Shown piece by piece: positions 17,003-25,336 of a stretch of 64,000 nt of DNA. The notes below the pieces were generated by a model. That model made no database searches, had not been told where the DNA came from, and was given only the letters and a program-made list of their open reading frames with translations. The position numbers were made by a program, and so were the translations under genes. The stretch's first letter is position 1; every line of letters starts with the position of its first letter. This DNA is from Hymenobacter swuensis DY53 (lineage in GTDB: Bacteria > Bacteroidota > Bacteroidia > Cytophagales > Hymenobacteraceae): the NCBI RefSeq assembly GCF_000576555.1, contig NZ_CP007145.1, forward strand, positions 4,238,501 through 4,302,500, read 5' to 3'.

Positions 17003-19949
17003 GAGCTGCTATTTCATCAATTTGCTTAAAAAGATAAACAAATGAATGAAATAAGCTTCGATCCTGTTCCTTCACTATTTTTTTTGCAAATTCAGTTTTT
17101 TTACTATCTTTTATTTTATAAACCATTGGAATCGGTGAATTTTCAACTACACCAGCTTCGACTAAATAATCATCTGAAAAATAATGCTCTATCGCAAACG
17201 TATTATAACGCTGATCATCTATTAAGTAGTACTCTTTTTCTGGAGGAACTGGCAACTTAATAGCATATACATTAGCAGCTATATGCTTTTTTACCCGTTT
17301 TGACTCTTTCCAAGGTTGAAACAAAGCAGAGTTCAAACCACCGAATTCTTGCCGGCCCTTATCATCGTTATCGAATATACCAATTACTATTTCATCATCT
17401 GAATCAATTATATTATCAACAGATATCAAAAAATTAGCCAGAGCACGTGCTCCACTATTCATCTCACCTCCCACTTGCCTTATATTCCAATACGGAACTT
17501 GTTTGGTCAAAATGTGGTAAGCATGTTCAATTATTTGAGCATCTGTCTTTCCTTCAGTATACAACCTAACCTTTTTAATTGGTCTTATTCTATCATATTC
17601 CGTTAATCTTAAAAAACCCGCAGGCGTTTTAGAAAAAATATCAGTTACTTTATTAGGGATATACATAGTCCTAGTGTCATTTTTAGAATATTTGGACTTT
17701 AAAATCGAATCCTTCAACTTATCCAGATCCTTATTTCCCGCTAATTCTACTCCGAATCCAAGTAAATTTTTATAAATAGGATCATCCAATAGAGAAGTAT
17801 CATAAAGTAATCTCTCCATCTTAGAACTATCATTAAGTCTCTTATTAGACACAGTTAAAGCCAGCGTAAATAACTTAAAGGCAATATTGTTCTTTAAATC
17901 TACATTTAAAGAAATATCTTTTGTAAACTTAATAAATAACTCTTCAAAAGCTGCAGCAAGTGGCGCCCTAACAGTTATTGAGTTAAAACTATCCATAAAC
18001 CACATTGTACTAATTATTGTCACTAATGGTAGCGTTAACTTTTTAAAGAATGCTACTTCGTCAGCACCCATTTTTTTCATTCCATCCAAGAGCATTATTG
18101 TTAAATCCAATGATGCATACACAGCTTTCTTCCTAACATCATCATCTGTCAGATAAAGAGCTTGAGAGATATACCCCAAACCAGAAACTCCTTTCCAAGC
18201 CTCTGCTATTGTAGTAGCATGTGACGCTCTGTCGATAATCTTGTTCATAAAGCTTGACATATCCTTCGATCTACCAGCATAAAATATTGCTGTATACTGC
18301 CAACTTATATCTAGAAAGTTTTCAACTAATTTATTTTCGTAATCATCTCTTCTGTAATAGAATATTTCTCTTGATGCGTAATATTCTAAATAAGACTCGT
18401 GCCTAAACCTTACATACTTATCTTCTTCTAGTATTAAAATACCTGTATTTTGAATAATATGATCTAATAACACCGGCAGCAACTCAACTTTTACCGTGCC
18501 AGATATAGGACTAAAAAACTTCTTGAAAAATTCAGTAAACTCTTCTTTACTCATTGCTTTATCATTTTCTCTTTCGAGTAATTCTAAAGCATATTTTGAC
18601 AATATCCTCTCACGTATATTGATGTCAAAAAACTTAATTCTAGAGTCAATTGTCGACCTACCCAAAAGAAGATTGTTAAAATTATCATATATATCAGTTA
18701 TAGTAGCTGGTATTTCGAAATTATTTTCTTCGTAAAGAATTGAAATTAAAGATAAATTCAATGGCGTTATTGGCAATCTTTCAAGAATTTTATTTTCTTG
18801 AATTGATTGAATTAAATCATCAGCATGACTAGAACTAGAAAAGTATTTATTAATAAATTGCTTTACTTGTTTATTGTTAAATTTATCTATTACAACCTCA
18901 TCATATTTACCAATAGAATCCATTCCTTTTATTTCTGATGGCAAATTTGAATGAGTACCCATCAAAAATTTTGCTCCATTCTTAATCAATCCAGAAGATT
19001 CATTAAGAATATTTACTTTATCGCCTTCATTAAATTCATCAATAGTATCTAATAGAATAACTAATTCATACTTTTCAACAATCTCTTCTATAGTATAAAG
19101 CGGAAACGAAGTTGTCAACTTATTAAACAAAGCAATTCCTAAACTAATATTTCCGCTATCATCCTTCGATTCAATTAATCTAGTTGCATTTAAAAATACA
19201 GGAAGATACTTTTTGCCTTTTTTATTTGAATTATCTTTTATAAATGAATGGCCTAATTCTCTAAGCAACCTAGTTTTGCCGCTACCAGAATTTCCTTCAA
19301 CTATAATAGGAACAAAACTTTCCTTTATCTTTTCAACATTTACAGTCACTAAAGCATGATTAGGAGATTCATTATCTCTGACTTTCAAAGACATTCTTGG
19401 CTCAATAAAAATACTGTATAGTTTCTCATAACTTGATTTCAACTGTTTTATTCTACCAAAAGACCATTCATCTTGAAGTTCATCACAATACACTTTTTCG
19501 TAAGCAATTAAATCTTGATCAGCATGACGCCAGTATTCAGGATACAACGCATCTATTCGATTAACTAATTCATCTCTATCCCAAAAATCAAATAAAATAT
19601 TTTTAAAATCTTGCTTTATCTTAGACTCTATACCTTTAGAAATATATTTACTTGACACTATAAAAATATTAGAATAAACATTGCTATTTGTAACTTTATT
19701 TAATCTTTCCTTAAACTCATTATAATGTTGATTACTTTTATTTATTTGCTCAATAATAATAAAAAATCCATATTGCTGAATCCCTAAGTTATTTATCGTA
19801 AATTTAGCTTCAATAAAATCAGAAGCAGTCCGATTAATTTCATTCATGGACAAGCCTTCTAGTAGCACTGTAACTATTTTTACAATTTCATCGATGCTAC
19901 TTATCTCATCAATGGTATTGAGTTTGATGCTATGCTGGCGTGCAGTCAT
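16980..19949 (-). CDS. NACHT-type STAND ATPase with C-terminal TOPRIM domain; putative anti-phage protein
   Basis: The 989-residue product has three parts. Residues 1 to about 170 resemble an Mrr-like restriction fold (FFIIIEQIN; FDFWDRDELVNRID), but the usual catalytic Asp and Lys appear lost. Residues about 200-530 form a NACHT ATPase: Walker A GNSGSGKTR (219-227), Walker B LVILLDTIDEF with D301 and D304-E305, the LPITPLNLSLISILYEE helix and the FRHESYLEYYAS motif near 515-526. A helical region follows to about 780. The C-terminus is TOPRIM-like: LYTEGKTD with Glu799 and Asp803, then IGIFDNDDKG with Asp860 and Asp862. NACHT proteins in bacteria sense phage and trigger effectors; here TOPRIM would be the nuclease effector (inference). 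GC is about 30 %, half that of its neighbours, indicating recent transfer. It has no partner gene. Confidence 0.82.
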   Translation of the reverse strand: MTARQHSIKLNTIDEISSIDEIVKIVTVLLEGLSMNEINRTASDFIEAKFTINNLGIQQYGFFIIIEQINKSNQHYNEFKERLNKVTNSNVYSNIFIVSSKYISKGIESKIKQDFKNILFDFWDRDELVNRIDALYPEYWRHADQDLIAYEKVYCDELQDEWSFGRIKQLKSSYEKLYSIFIEPRMSLKVRDNESPNHALVTVNVEKIKESFVPIIVEGNSGSGKTRLLRELGHSFIKDNSNKKGKKYLPVFLNATRLIESKDDSGNISLGIALFNKLTTSFPLYTIEEIVEKYELVILLDTIDEFNEGDKVNILNESSGLIKNGAKFLMGTHSNLPSEIKGMDSIGKYDEVVIDKFNNKQVKQFINKYFSSSSHADDLIQSIQENKILERLPITPLNLSLISILYEENNFEIPATITDIYDNFNNLLLGRSTIDSRIKFFDINIRERILSKYALELLERENDKAMSKEEFTEFFKKFFSPISGTVKVELLPVLLDHIIQNTGILILEEDKYVRFRHESYLEYYASREIFYYRRDDYENKLVENFLDISWQYTAIFYAGRSKDMSSFMNKIIDRASHATTIAEAWKGVSGLGYISQALYLTDDDVRKKAVYASLDLTIMLLDGMKKMGADEVAFFKKLTLPLVTIISTMWFMDSFNSITVRAPLAAAFEELFIKFTKDISLNVDLKNNIAFKLFTLALTVSNKRLNDSSKMERLLYDTSLLDDPIYKNLLGFGVELAGNKDLDKLKDSILKSKYSKNDTRTMYIPNKVTDIFSKTPAGFLRLTEYDRIRPIKKVRLYTEGKTDAQIIEHAYHILTKQVPYWNIRQVGGEMNSGARALANFLISVDNIIDSDDEIVIGIFDNDDKGRQEFGGLNSALFQPWKESKRVKKHIAANVYAIKLPVPPEKEYYLIDDQRYNTFAIEHYFSDDYLVEAGVVENSPIPMVYKIKDSKKTEFAKKIVKEQDRSLFHSFVYLFKQIDEIAAQIEVEYE

Positions 19950-19980
19950 TGTATTAATTGTAAGTCGTTGTAGATGATAT

Positions 19981-19988
19981 CAAAGATA
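19981..19988 (-). promoter_or_regulatory. -7 promoter element of the NACHT-TOPRIM gene
   Basis: The minus strand reads TATCTTTG, 31 bases ahead of the ATG. It is the same motif that serves the host genes, so the acquired gene should be read by the local sigma factor. Confidence 0.6.
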
Positions 19989-20027
19989 GACGATTGAGCA
20001 ATACTTGGGTGTAAATCCCTCTTTCTT

Positions 20028-20172
20028 GCGCGAGCTTGTAGCTCGTGCCTATGTTTGATGATGATGTTGCACCTCATCTGCCGCAACGCGGCAAACCGGG
20101 GTTGTGCCATCTTGGCCTATCGGGTGAGGCACAGCCTCACGTCAAGGGCAGGCACAAGTTACAAGCTCGCGC
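20028..20172. repeat. MITE-like element with 23-bp imperfect terminal inverted repeats
   Basis: The left end GCGCGAGCTTGTAGCTCGTG and the right end, whose complement reads GCGCGAGCTTGTAACTTGTG, match with two differences over about 23 bases. The 145-bp interior has no gene but contains the small palindrome TGAGGCACAGCCTCA. It lies 40 bases upstream of the NACHT-TOPRIM promoter. No target-site duplication was evident. Confidence 0.65.
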
Positions 20173-20241
20173 CAGAAAGGTGCTGAAGTTTCGGCGGGCT
20201 GAGGGCGTTGCGCCCCCTTTACCAGCGGATGCTACCCGGTT

Positions 20242-20472
20242 AGCACGCCCGTCACAGCTAGTCGCGCCGCTGCCAAAGTATCTCGCACGGCTGTCAAAGG
20301 GCATCACGCGGTTGTCATTGCCTTTCGCACGACTGTCATTGCTTATCGCACACTTGACATTGCCTTTCGCACGGCTGACATCGGCCTTCGCACGACTGAC
20401 ATTGCCTATCACACTGCCGACACTGCCTTTCGCATAGCTGACATCGGCCTTCGCACGGCCGACACCAACTAT
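20242..20472. repeat. Tandem array of eleven degenerate 21-bp units
   Basis: The units start at 20242 and then every 21 bases to 20452, with a consensus near CGCACGGCTGACATTGCCTTT. Conservation is highest in units 3 to 10. Both strands stay open across most of the array: forward as a heptad like LPFARLS, reverse as GNVSRAK. Because 21 is divisible by three, the period is compatible with coding, but neither frame has a convincing start, promoter or family match. The unit has no internal palindrome and there are no spacers, so this is not CRISPR. Confidence 0.85.
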
Positions 20473-20542
20473 TTCGTGCGCGACATATTCAACAAACCCG
20501 CTATTCTTCTATCTTCCGCTCCCACTTTAACCCCTTATAGGT

Positions 20543-21247
20543 ATGAATGATAAGCAACGGGCGAAGCTCTCCATGCTGCAAGCCACCCTCGGCGTCCTAA
20601 CCGACCACGCCGACGTCTACACCACCAACAAGTCGCTCACCGCCGCCCGCCTCCAGCTGGCCGACCTCGTGGACGAGCTGGCCCCCACGGCCGCCGCTCA
20701 GCAGGCCGCCGGCCGCGCCCAGAAGCCGGGGGCCATCAAGCAGGCCACCCGCTTGCTGCTCGCCCAACGCGCCGCCGAAGTAGCCGCCGCCCTGCTCGCC
20801 TACGCCGACGAAACCGACAACATCCGCCTCCACACCGACGCCGACTATACCGAAAAGAGCCTCCTGCGCGCCACCGACAACGACCTAGCCCGCATCAGCA
20901 AAAACATCCACGACCAGGCCACCACTCACCTCACCGCCCTCCAGGACCAAGGCGTCACCCAGCAGGAGCTCACCGAACTGGAAGCCGCCCTCACCAACTT
21001 CCAGCAGCAGCAGGCCTCACCCCGCATCGTCGTTGCCGATACCAAGGCCGAAAACAAGGCCCTAGCCACCAACCTGCGCGCCGCCGTAGCCCTGCTCCGT
21101 AACCGCATCGACAAGTACCTCGTGCGCTACCAGCGCCCCGAGCCCCGCTTCTACACCGCCTACCAGTCGGCCCGCAACGTCATCAACACCGCCGCCCGCC
21201 CCGAAAAGCCGGCCCCGTTGCCCCTGCCCATACCCACGCCCAGCTAA
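20543..21247 (+). CDS. Uncharacterised helical 234-residue protein
   Basis: I do not recognise a named family. The product is alanine-, leucine- and glutamine-rich and almost entirely helical by composition. It has coiled-coil-like stretches (LTELEAALTNFQQQQ; LAQRAAEVAAALLAYADE) and a more distinctive C-terminal block, LVRYQRPEPRFYTAYQSARN, followed by a proline-rich tail. It has no signal peptide. The ATG at 20543 is the first in frame. GC content is like the core genome, unlike the NACHT gene beside it. Its stop codon lies inside the arm of a palindromic element. Confidence 0.7.
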   Translation: MNDKQRAKLSMLQATLGVLTDHADVYTTNKSLTAARLQLADLVDELAPTAAAQQAAGRAQKPGAIKQATRLLLAQRAAEVAAALLAYADETDNIRLHTDADYTEKSLLRATDNDLARISKNIHDQATTHLTALQDQGVTQQELTELEAALTNFQQQQASPRIVVADTKAENKALATNLRAAVALLRNRIDKYLVRYQRPEPRFYTAYQSARNVINTAARPEKPAPLPLPIPTPS

Positions 21248-21418
21248 AGGCTAGAAAGCTAGTTCCCCTCCTTGGAAAGGAGGGGTTAGGGGTGGTTGAC
21301 CTCGCGTTAGAACAAATTTCAGAAATAGATTCTAGTAATCGTTCTGACGTCTATCAACCACCCCTAACCCCTCCTTTCCAAGGAGGGGAACTAGTTTTCT
21401 AGTCTTTAGCTGGGCGTG
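21235..21418. repeat. Fold-back element, copy 1 (core CTAGTTCCCCTCCTTGG)
   Basis: The arms are complementary about the axis i + j = 42653. The shared core (CTAG at 21259 to CTAG at 21394) has arms of about 42 bases, reading CCTCCTTGGAAAGGAGGGG then TTAGGGGTGGTTGA. Outside the core the complementarity continues with few mismatches through the end of the preceding gene, including its stop codon, to 21235 and 21418. A second copy of the core is at about 61950-62075. Confidence 0.85.
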
Positions 21419-21440
21419 CGCTACTCTTTAGGTAACCATG

Positions 21441-21480
21441 CCACGGCCGCTCCTACCAAGGGGCGGCCGTGGTTTTTTTT
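21441..21480 (+). terminator. Terminator downstream of the unknown helical gene
   Basis: The arms CCACGGCCGC (21441-21450) and GCGGCCGTGG (21463-21472) are followed by eight T residues, a textbook intrinsic terminator. The following bases to the next promoter (21481-21672) hold nothing I can support. Confidence 0.88.
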
Positions 21481-21672
21481 GCGGGTAGCCCGTCCCTTGT
21501 CGGGTGGCTGAGGCATACGCCGTGCATGGTATCAGGCGGGTTCCTCACCCTGCGCACAACCACTACCCGACAGCGTACCCGCAGCAGACATTCTCCTAGT
21601 TCCCTGACTGTTGCGCTTGGCAAGCCAGCTTCCATTTGCTTTTTTCTGCGTGCAGATTACGGTAGAAGGTGG

Positions 21673-21680
21673 TAGTTTTG
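21673..21680 (+). promoter_or_regulatory. -7 promoter element of the S74 protein gene
   Basis: TAGTTTTG matches TAnnTTTG and lies 25 bases ahead of the ATG. Confidence 0.5.
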
Positions 21681-21705
21681 TCTTATCTGTTCCGGCTTCC
21701 TTCCT

Positions 21706-23205
21706 ATGAAAACACGCTACTCACTGCTTGCCATCTGCTGCGTAGTCACCACTACCGCCCTGGCCCAAACCACCCCCGGCGGCGTCCGCATCGGTACGGC
21801 CGGCACGCCCGACAGCAAAGCCATCCTCGATATTGATGCCCAGGGCAAAGGCCTGCTCATCCCGCGCATGGACTCCATCACCCGCGTTGGCATCAGCTCC
21901 CCGCCCACTGGCCTCATGGTTTTCCAGACCAACGGCCGCACCGGCTTCTGGTACGCCACCGGCGGCATCTGGGTCTTTATTCCCGACAAAGCCCGCTCCG
22001 GCGACAACCTCGGCAACCACACGGCCACCCGCACGCTCGATCTGAACGACGAGCGGCTAACGGCCTCCGCCACCGCTCCCCTCGGCGACTCCACGGCCCA
22101 GGTCCAGATCCAGTCAACCGTGCCCAGCAAGAGCGTGGCCTTCATCACGCGCAGCTACTACGGCCGCAACTACACCCGCACCATGCTCTCGGGCTACGGC
22201 ACCGGCCCCTACGGCCAGGATATCGACTACGCCGTGTGGGGCAACGCCTACCGCTCCGACGGCTGGGCCGGCATCTTCACGGCCGGCCGCCCCGGCCAGC
22301 CCCTGCGCTGGGTGGGCCTGGCCGGCCACCCCGGCTACGTGAATGCCAACGCCGCCATCCGCATCGTCGATGGCACCCAGGCGGCCGGCCGCGTGCTCAC
22401 CTCCGACGCGGTGGGCAACGGCAGGTGGATGGCCGTCACCGCCGCCGGGGGCAATTTCAACCTGGGCCCCTACAAGCTCACCGCTGATGGCGGAGAAGTG
22501 GAAATAGGCGACGCGAACACGCCCACCCTGCTGCTGCACTCCAACACCAACGACCTCGTGACCGGGGCGACCCTGCGCTTTCGCGAAAACGACCTCAACT
22601 ACGGCTGGAACCTGCGCCACAACACCGGCGGCGCCGAAGCCGGCCAAGCCACCGACCGCCTGATTCTGGAGCGGCTGAACGGGGCGGGAGCCGTGAGTGT
22701 GATGAGCTGGAACCAGGCCACCGGCAACGTGGGCATCAACACCCTCAACGCGGGCTACACCCTCGACGTGGCCGGTACCATCCGCGGCAATAACGTATCG
22801 GCCTCCGATGTGCGCTTCAAGCAGCACATCCGCCCGCTCACCGGCGCCTTAGCCGCCGTGCTGGCCCTGCGCGGGGTGCGCTACCAGTGGAACGCGCTGG
22901 GCGTGCAGCACGGCGGCACGGCCGGAGCCGAGCAGATAGGCGTACTGGCCCAGGAAATCGAGCAGCGCTACCCCGAGCTGGTCAGCACCGATGCCCAGGG
23001 CTACAAGGCTGTGAATTACGCCCAGCTCACGCCCGTGCTGCTGGAGGCCCTCAAAGAGCTGCACGCTCAGCTCGCCACCCAGACCCAGCGCGCCGACCAG
23101 GCCCAGGCCGCCCAGCAAGCCGACCACGCCGCACTGCAAACGCTACAGCAACAAGTAGCCCGGTTGCAGGCCGCCGTAACGCCCACCGCTCAACTCAACC
23201 GCTAA
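21706..23205 (+). CDS. Secreted tail-fibre-type protein with C-terminal S74 chaperone domain
   Basis: The 499-residue product has a signal peptide (MKTRYSLLAICCVVTTTALAQ) and a beta-rich, glycine- and aspartate-rich stalk. It ends in an intramolecular chaperone domain of the peptidase S74 family (about 367-475). The domain begins with SDVRFKQHI, in which Ser367 and Lys372 have the spacing of the autocleavage Ser-Lys dyad of endosialidase-type chaperones, followed by YQWNALG and IGVLAQEIEQRYPELV. The C-terminus is a coiled coil (residues about 440-495). S74 domains trimerise fibre proteins and then cleave themselves off. In Bacteroidota such proteins are often secreted surface proteins rather than phage genes; no phage genes are near. 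There is no T9SS sorting domain. Confidence 0.88.
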   Translation: MKTRYSLLAICCVVTTTALAQTTPGGVRIGTAGTPDSKAILDIDAQGKGLLIPRMDSITRVGISSPPTGLMVFQTNGRTGFWYATGGIWVFIPDKARSGDNLGNHTATRTLDLNDERLTASATAPLGDSTAQVQIQSTVPSKSVAFITRSYYGRNYTRTMLSGYGTGPYGQDIDYAVWGNAYRSDGWAGIFTAGRPGQPLRWVGLAGHPGYVNANAAIRIVDGTQAAGRVLTSDAVGNGRWMAVTAAGGNFNLGPYKLTADGGEVEIGDANTPTLLLHSNTNDLVTGATLRFRENDLNYGWNLRHNTGGAEAGQATDRLILERLNGAGAVSVMSWNQATGNVGINTLNAGYTLDVAGTIRGNNVSASDVRFKQHIRPLTGALAAVLALRGVRYQWNALGVQHGGTAGAEQIGVLAQEIEQRYPELVSTDAQGYKAVNYAQLTPVLLEALKELHAQLATQTQRADQAQAAQQADHAALQTLQQQVARLQAAVTPTAQLNR

Positions 23206-23249
23206 CCCCTGCCGTGCCCATAGTTGGGCTCTTGTTAAGTATCCTCCAC

Positions 23250-23445
23250 CTCACCGGCCGCTACCGATCCGACGGGGCCTGGCCATTGCCGACTGGCTCA
23301 CCCAGTACCCGGCCGGCACCGCCGGCCAGCTGCAGGTACAGGGCCTCAGCGAAACCACCCCCGTGGCCCCAACACCAAATCCAACGGCTCCGACAACCCC
23401 GAAGGCCACCAGCAGAACCGCCGCGTGGAGGTTATCATTTCCTGA
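23250..23445 (+). pseudogene. Remnant of an OmpA-like peptidoglycan-binding domain
   Basis: One frame reads LAIADWLTQYPAGTAGQLQV then QGLSETTPVAPT. After a one-base slip near 23375 another frame reads NTKSNGSDNPEG then HQQNRRVEVIIS and a TGA at 23443-23445. Together these reproduce the C-terminal half of an OmpA/MotB domain, including the G-SE-TPVAPN and NRRVE signatures. The N-terminal half of the domain is missing. The rest of the 379-base gap after the S74 gene carries no intact gene. Confidence 0.75.
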
Positions 23446-23540
23446 TTCCGGCCATGCCACCCCGATTTAGTGGGGGCATGGCCGGTTTCGGCGGCCCCGG
23501 CTGCCCAGGGCCGGACCGGAGTCTTGCCCCAACTATTTCC

Positions 23541-23548
23541 TACTTTTG
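23541..23548 (+). promoter_or_regulatory. -7 promoter element of the DUF6377 gene
   Basis: TACTTTTG matches TAnnTTTG and lies 36 bases ahead of the GTG start. Confidence 0.55.
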
Positions 23549-23584
23549 GCAGTCACCTCTTCAGGTGATTAGCAATCCTGCCTA

Positions 23585-25210
23585 GTGAAGCGTGTACTCC
23601 TGTTTTGTGGCCTGCTGGTTTGTTTGTTGCCCTGCTTCGCCAAAGCGGATGCTGCCAGCGGGCTGCTGGCCGAACTCAACGGAACTCTGGCGCGCAAGCA
23701 GGAATACGATGCGCAGCGGTGGCACCGAATTGCTATCCTGACGGCTGCCTTTGCCTCCAACAAGCGCAACGACGACGCTAAATTCGACCTGGGTCTGCGT
23801 ATCTACGAGGAGTATAAGGCCTTCAAATACGACTCGGCTTTTGTGTACTCGCAGAAGATTATCCGCATAGCCGAGCAGCTCAACAGCCCCCAAAAAACAG
23901 AAGTAGCTAAGCTGAAGCTGGCCTTTATCCTGCTTTCCTCGGGCATGTTCAAGGAAACGTTCGAAACGCTCGACAGCGTCCGCCCCGACCTGTTGACGGA
24001 AACGGACAAGCTGGATTTCTACTTTCTGAAGGCCCGCGCTTACAACGACCTGGGCGACTACAACCAGGACCAAGTGTACCGGCCCGCCTATTATGCTAAA
24101 GCCCTGGCCTACGCCGATACCGCGCTGCGTTTCACCCGGCCCGGTTCCTACGATTACCTGTCCATTCAAGAGTTCCGGGCCATTAAAACCGGTAATCTGC
24201 GGGGCGGGGTTGCTATCTACAACCAGATTCGTCGGCTGCCCCACATTACGCTGCATCAGTTGGCGGTAAGTGCCAGTGCCACGGCCTACATCTATGGGCT
24301 GCTGGGCCAGGAAGACAAGGCTTTCGAGCTGTTGCTGGTGTCCGCCACGGCCGATGTAAAGACGGCAACCAAGGAAACCGTGGCCATTTTCCGGCTATCC
24401 GACTACTGCTACCGGCGCGGCGACCTGGAAAACGCCTATACCTTTATCAAGGAAGCCCGGGAGGAAGCGGCTTTTTACAAGGCCCGCCAGCGCCAGATTG
24501 AAATCAGCCACGTTTTCTCCCTCATCGAAGGGCAGAAAATCAACATTATTGAGAGCCAGCGCAAGTCGCTGAAAACGTACTCCATCATCATCACGCTGCT
24601 GGCGCTTTTTGTGGCGGGGTTTGTATTCATCATTCTCAAGCAGCTCCGCAAGCTGCAGAAGGCGGGCAAGCTCATCGACGTGACCAACCGGGAGCTACGG
24701 GAACGAAACCGCGACCTGCGCCAGCTGAACGTTGGGCTGAACGAGGCCAACAAGATCAAGGAGGAATACATTGGGTACTACTTCCACAACAACTCGCAGT
24801 ACATTGATAAGATAGAGGCCCTGAAAAAGTCGCTCGATACGCTGCTGGGCAATAAACAATACGCTACGGTGCAGAAGCTGGCCGATGGCATTAACATCAA
24901 GAAGGAGCGCAACGAGCTGTTCAAAGGCTTCGACACGGTATTTCTGCGGCTGTTCCCCCACTTTATCGACCAGTTCAACGCTCTGTTCAAGGAGGAAGAC
25001 CAGATTCATCCGCCCGAAGACCAGCTCATGACGACGGAGCTGCGGATTTTCGCCCTCATCCGGCTGGGCATTGCGGATAGCGAGCAAATCAGCCGCATGT
25101 TGGGCTATTCCATCAACACTATTTATACGTACAAAACCCGGGTAAAAAACCGCTCCATTCTGCCCAACGAGGAGTTCGAAGCCCGCATTCAGGCTATTGA
25201 GGCTGTTTAG
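23585..25210 (+). CDS. TPR/transmembrane/HTH sensor protein of the DUF6377 type
   Basis: The 541-residue product has a signal peptide (residues 1-22) and a periplasmic helical-repeat region like TPRs to about residue 330. One transmembrane segment ([19 protein letters not shown], about 336-354) and a coiled coil follow. The cytoplasmic C-terminal region contains the conserved [19 protein letters not shown] segment and ends with a LuxR-like helix-turn-helix ([20 protein letters not shown], then [17 protein letters not shown]). The layout is that of a one-component membrane regulator which senses in the periplasm and binds DNA at the membrane. No target is evident. Translation starts at GTG. 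It appears monocistronic. Confidence 0.85.
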   Translation: MKRVLLFCGLLVCLLPCFAKADAASGLLAELNGTLARKQEYDAQRWHRIAILTAAFASNKRNDDAKFDLGLRIYEEYKAFKYDSAFVYSQKIIRIAEQLNSPQKTEVAKLKLAFILLSSGMFKETFETLDSVRPDLLTETDKLDFYFLKARAYNDLGDYNQDQVYRPAYYAKALAYADTALRFTRPGSYDYLSIQEFRAIKTGNLRGGVAIYNQIRRLPHITLHQLAVSASATAYIYGLLGQEDKAFELLLVSATADVKTATKETVAIFRLSDYCYRRGDLENAYTFIKEAREEAAFYKARQRQIEISHVFSLIEGQKINIIESQRKSLKTYSIIITLLALFVAGFVFIILKQLRKLQKAGKLIDVTNRELRERNRDLRQLNVGLNEANKIKEEYIGYYFHNNSQYIDKIEALKKSLDTLLGNKQYATVQKLADGINIKKERNELFKGFDTVFLRLFPHFIDQFNALFKEEDQIHPPEDQLMTTELRIFALIRLGIADSEQISRMLGYSINTIYTYKTRVKNRSILPNEEFEARIQAIEAV

Positions 25211-25336
25211 GCCGCACGGTCCGCGCTTTCGGCCTTTATCAGCTTCGTATGTCCCTGCCCGGCTGATGAGTATCTGTGCAACCTTTGGCTAATTGCCGGA
25301 ATCCCGGTAGTATCCGTTCATTTTACCGTGTGCATT

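Noticed and set aside
20045..20437. Forward or reverse heptad-repeat protein across the 21-bp array
   Set aside because: Neither strand has a convincing start, ribosome site or promoter, and the frames run into the neighbouring inverted-repeat element. I kept the array as a repeat only.
20242..20472. CRISPR array
   Set aside because: The 21-bp units are contiguous without spacers and drift gradually, and no cas gene is near.
21706..23205. Prophage tail-fibre gene
   Set aside because: The S74 domain suggested phage, but there is a Sec signal peptide and no structural, lysis or integrase genes nearby.
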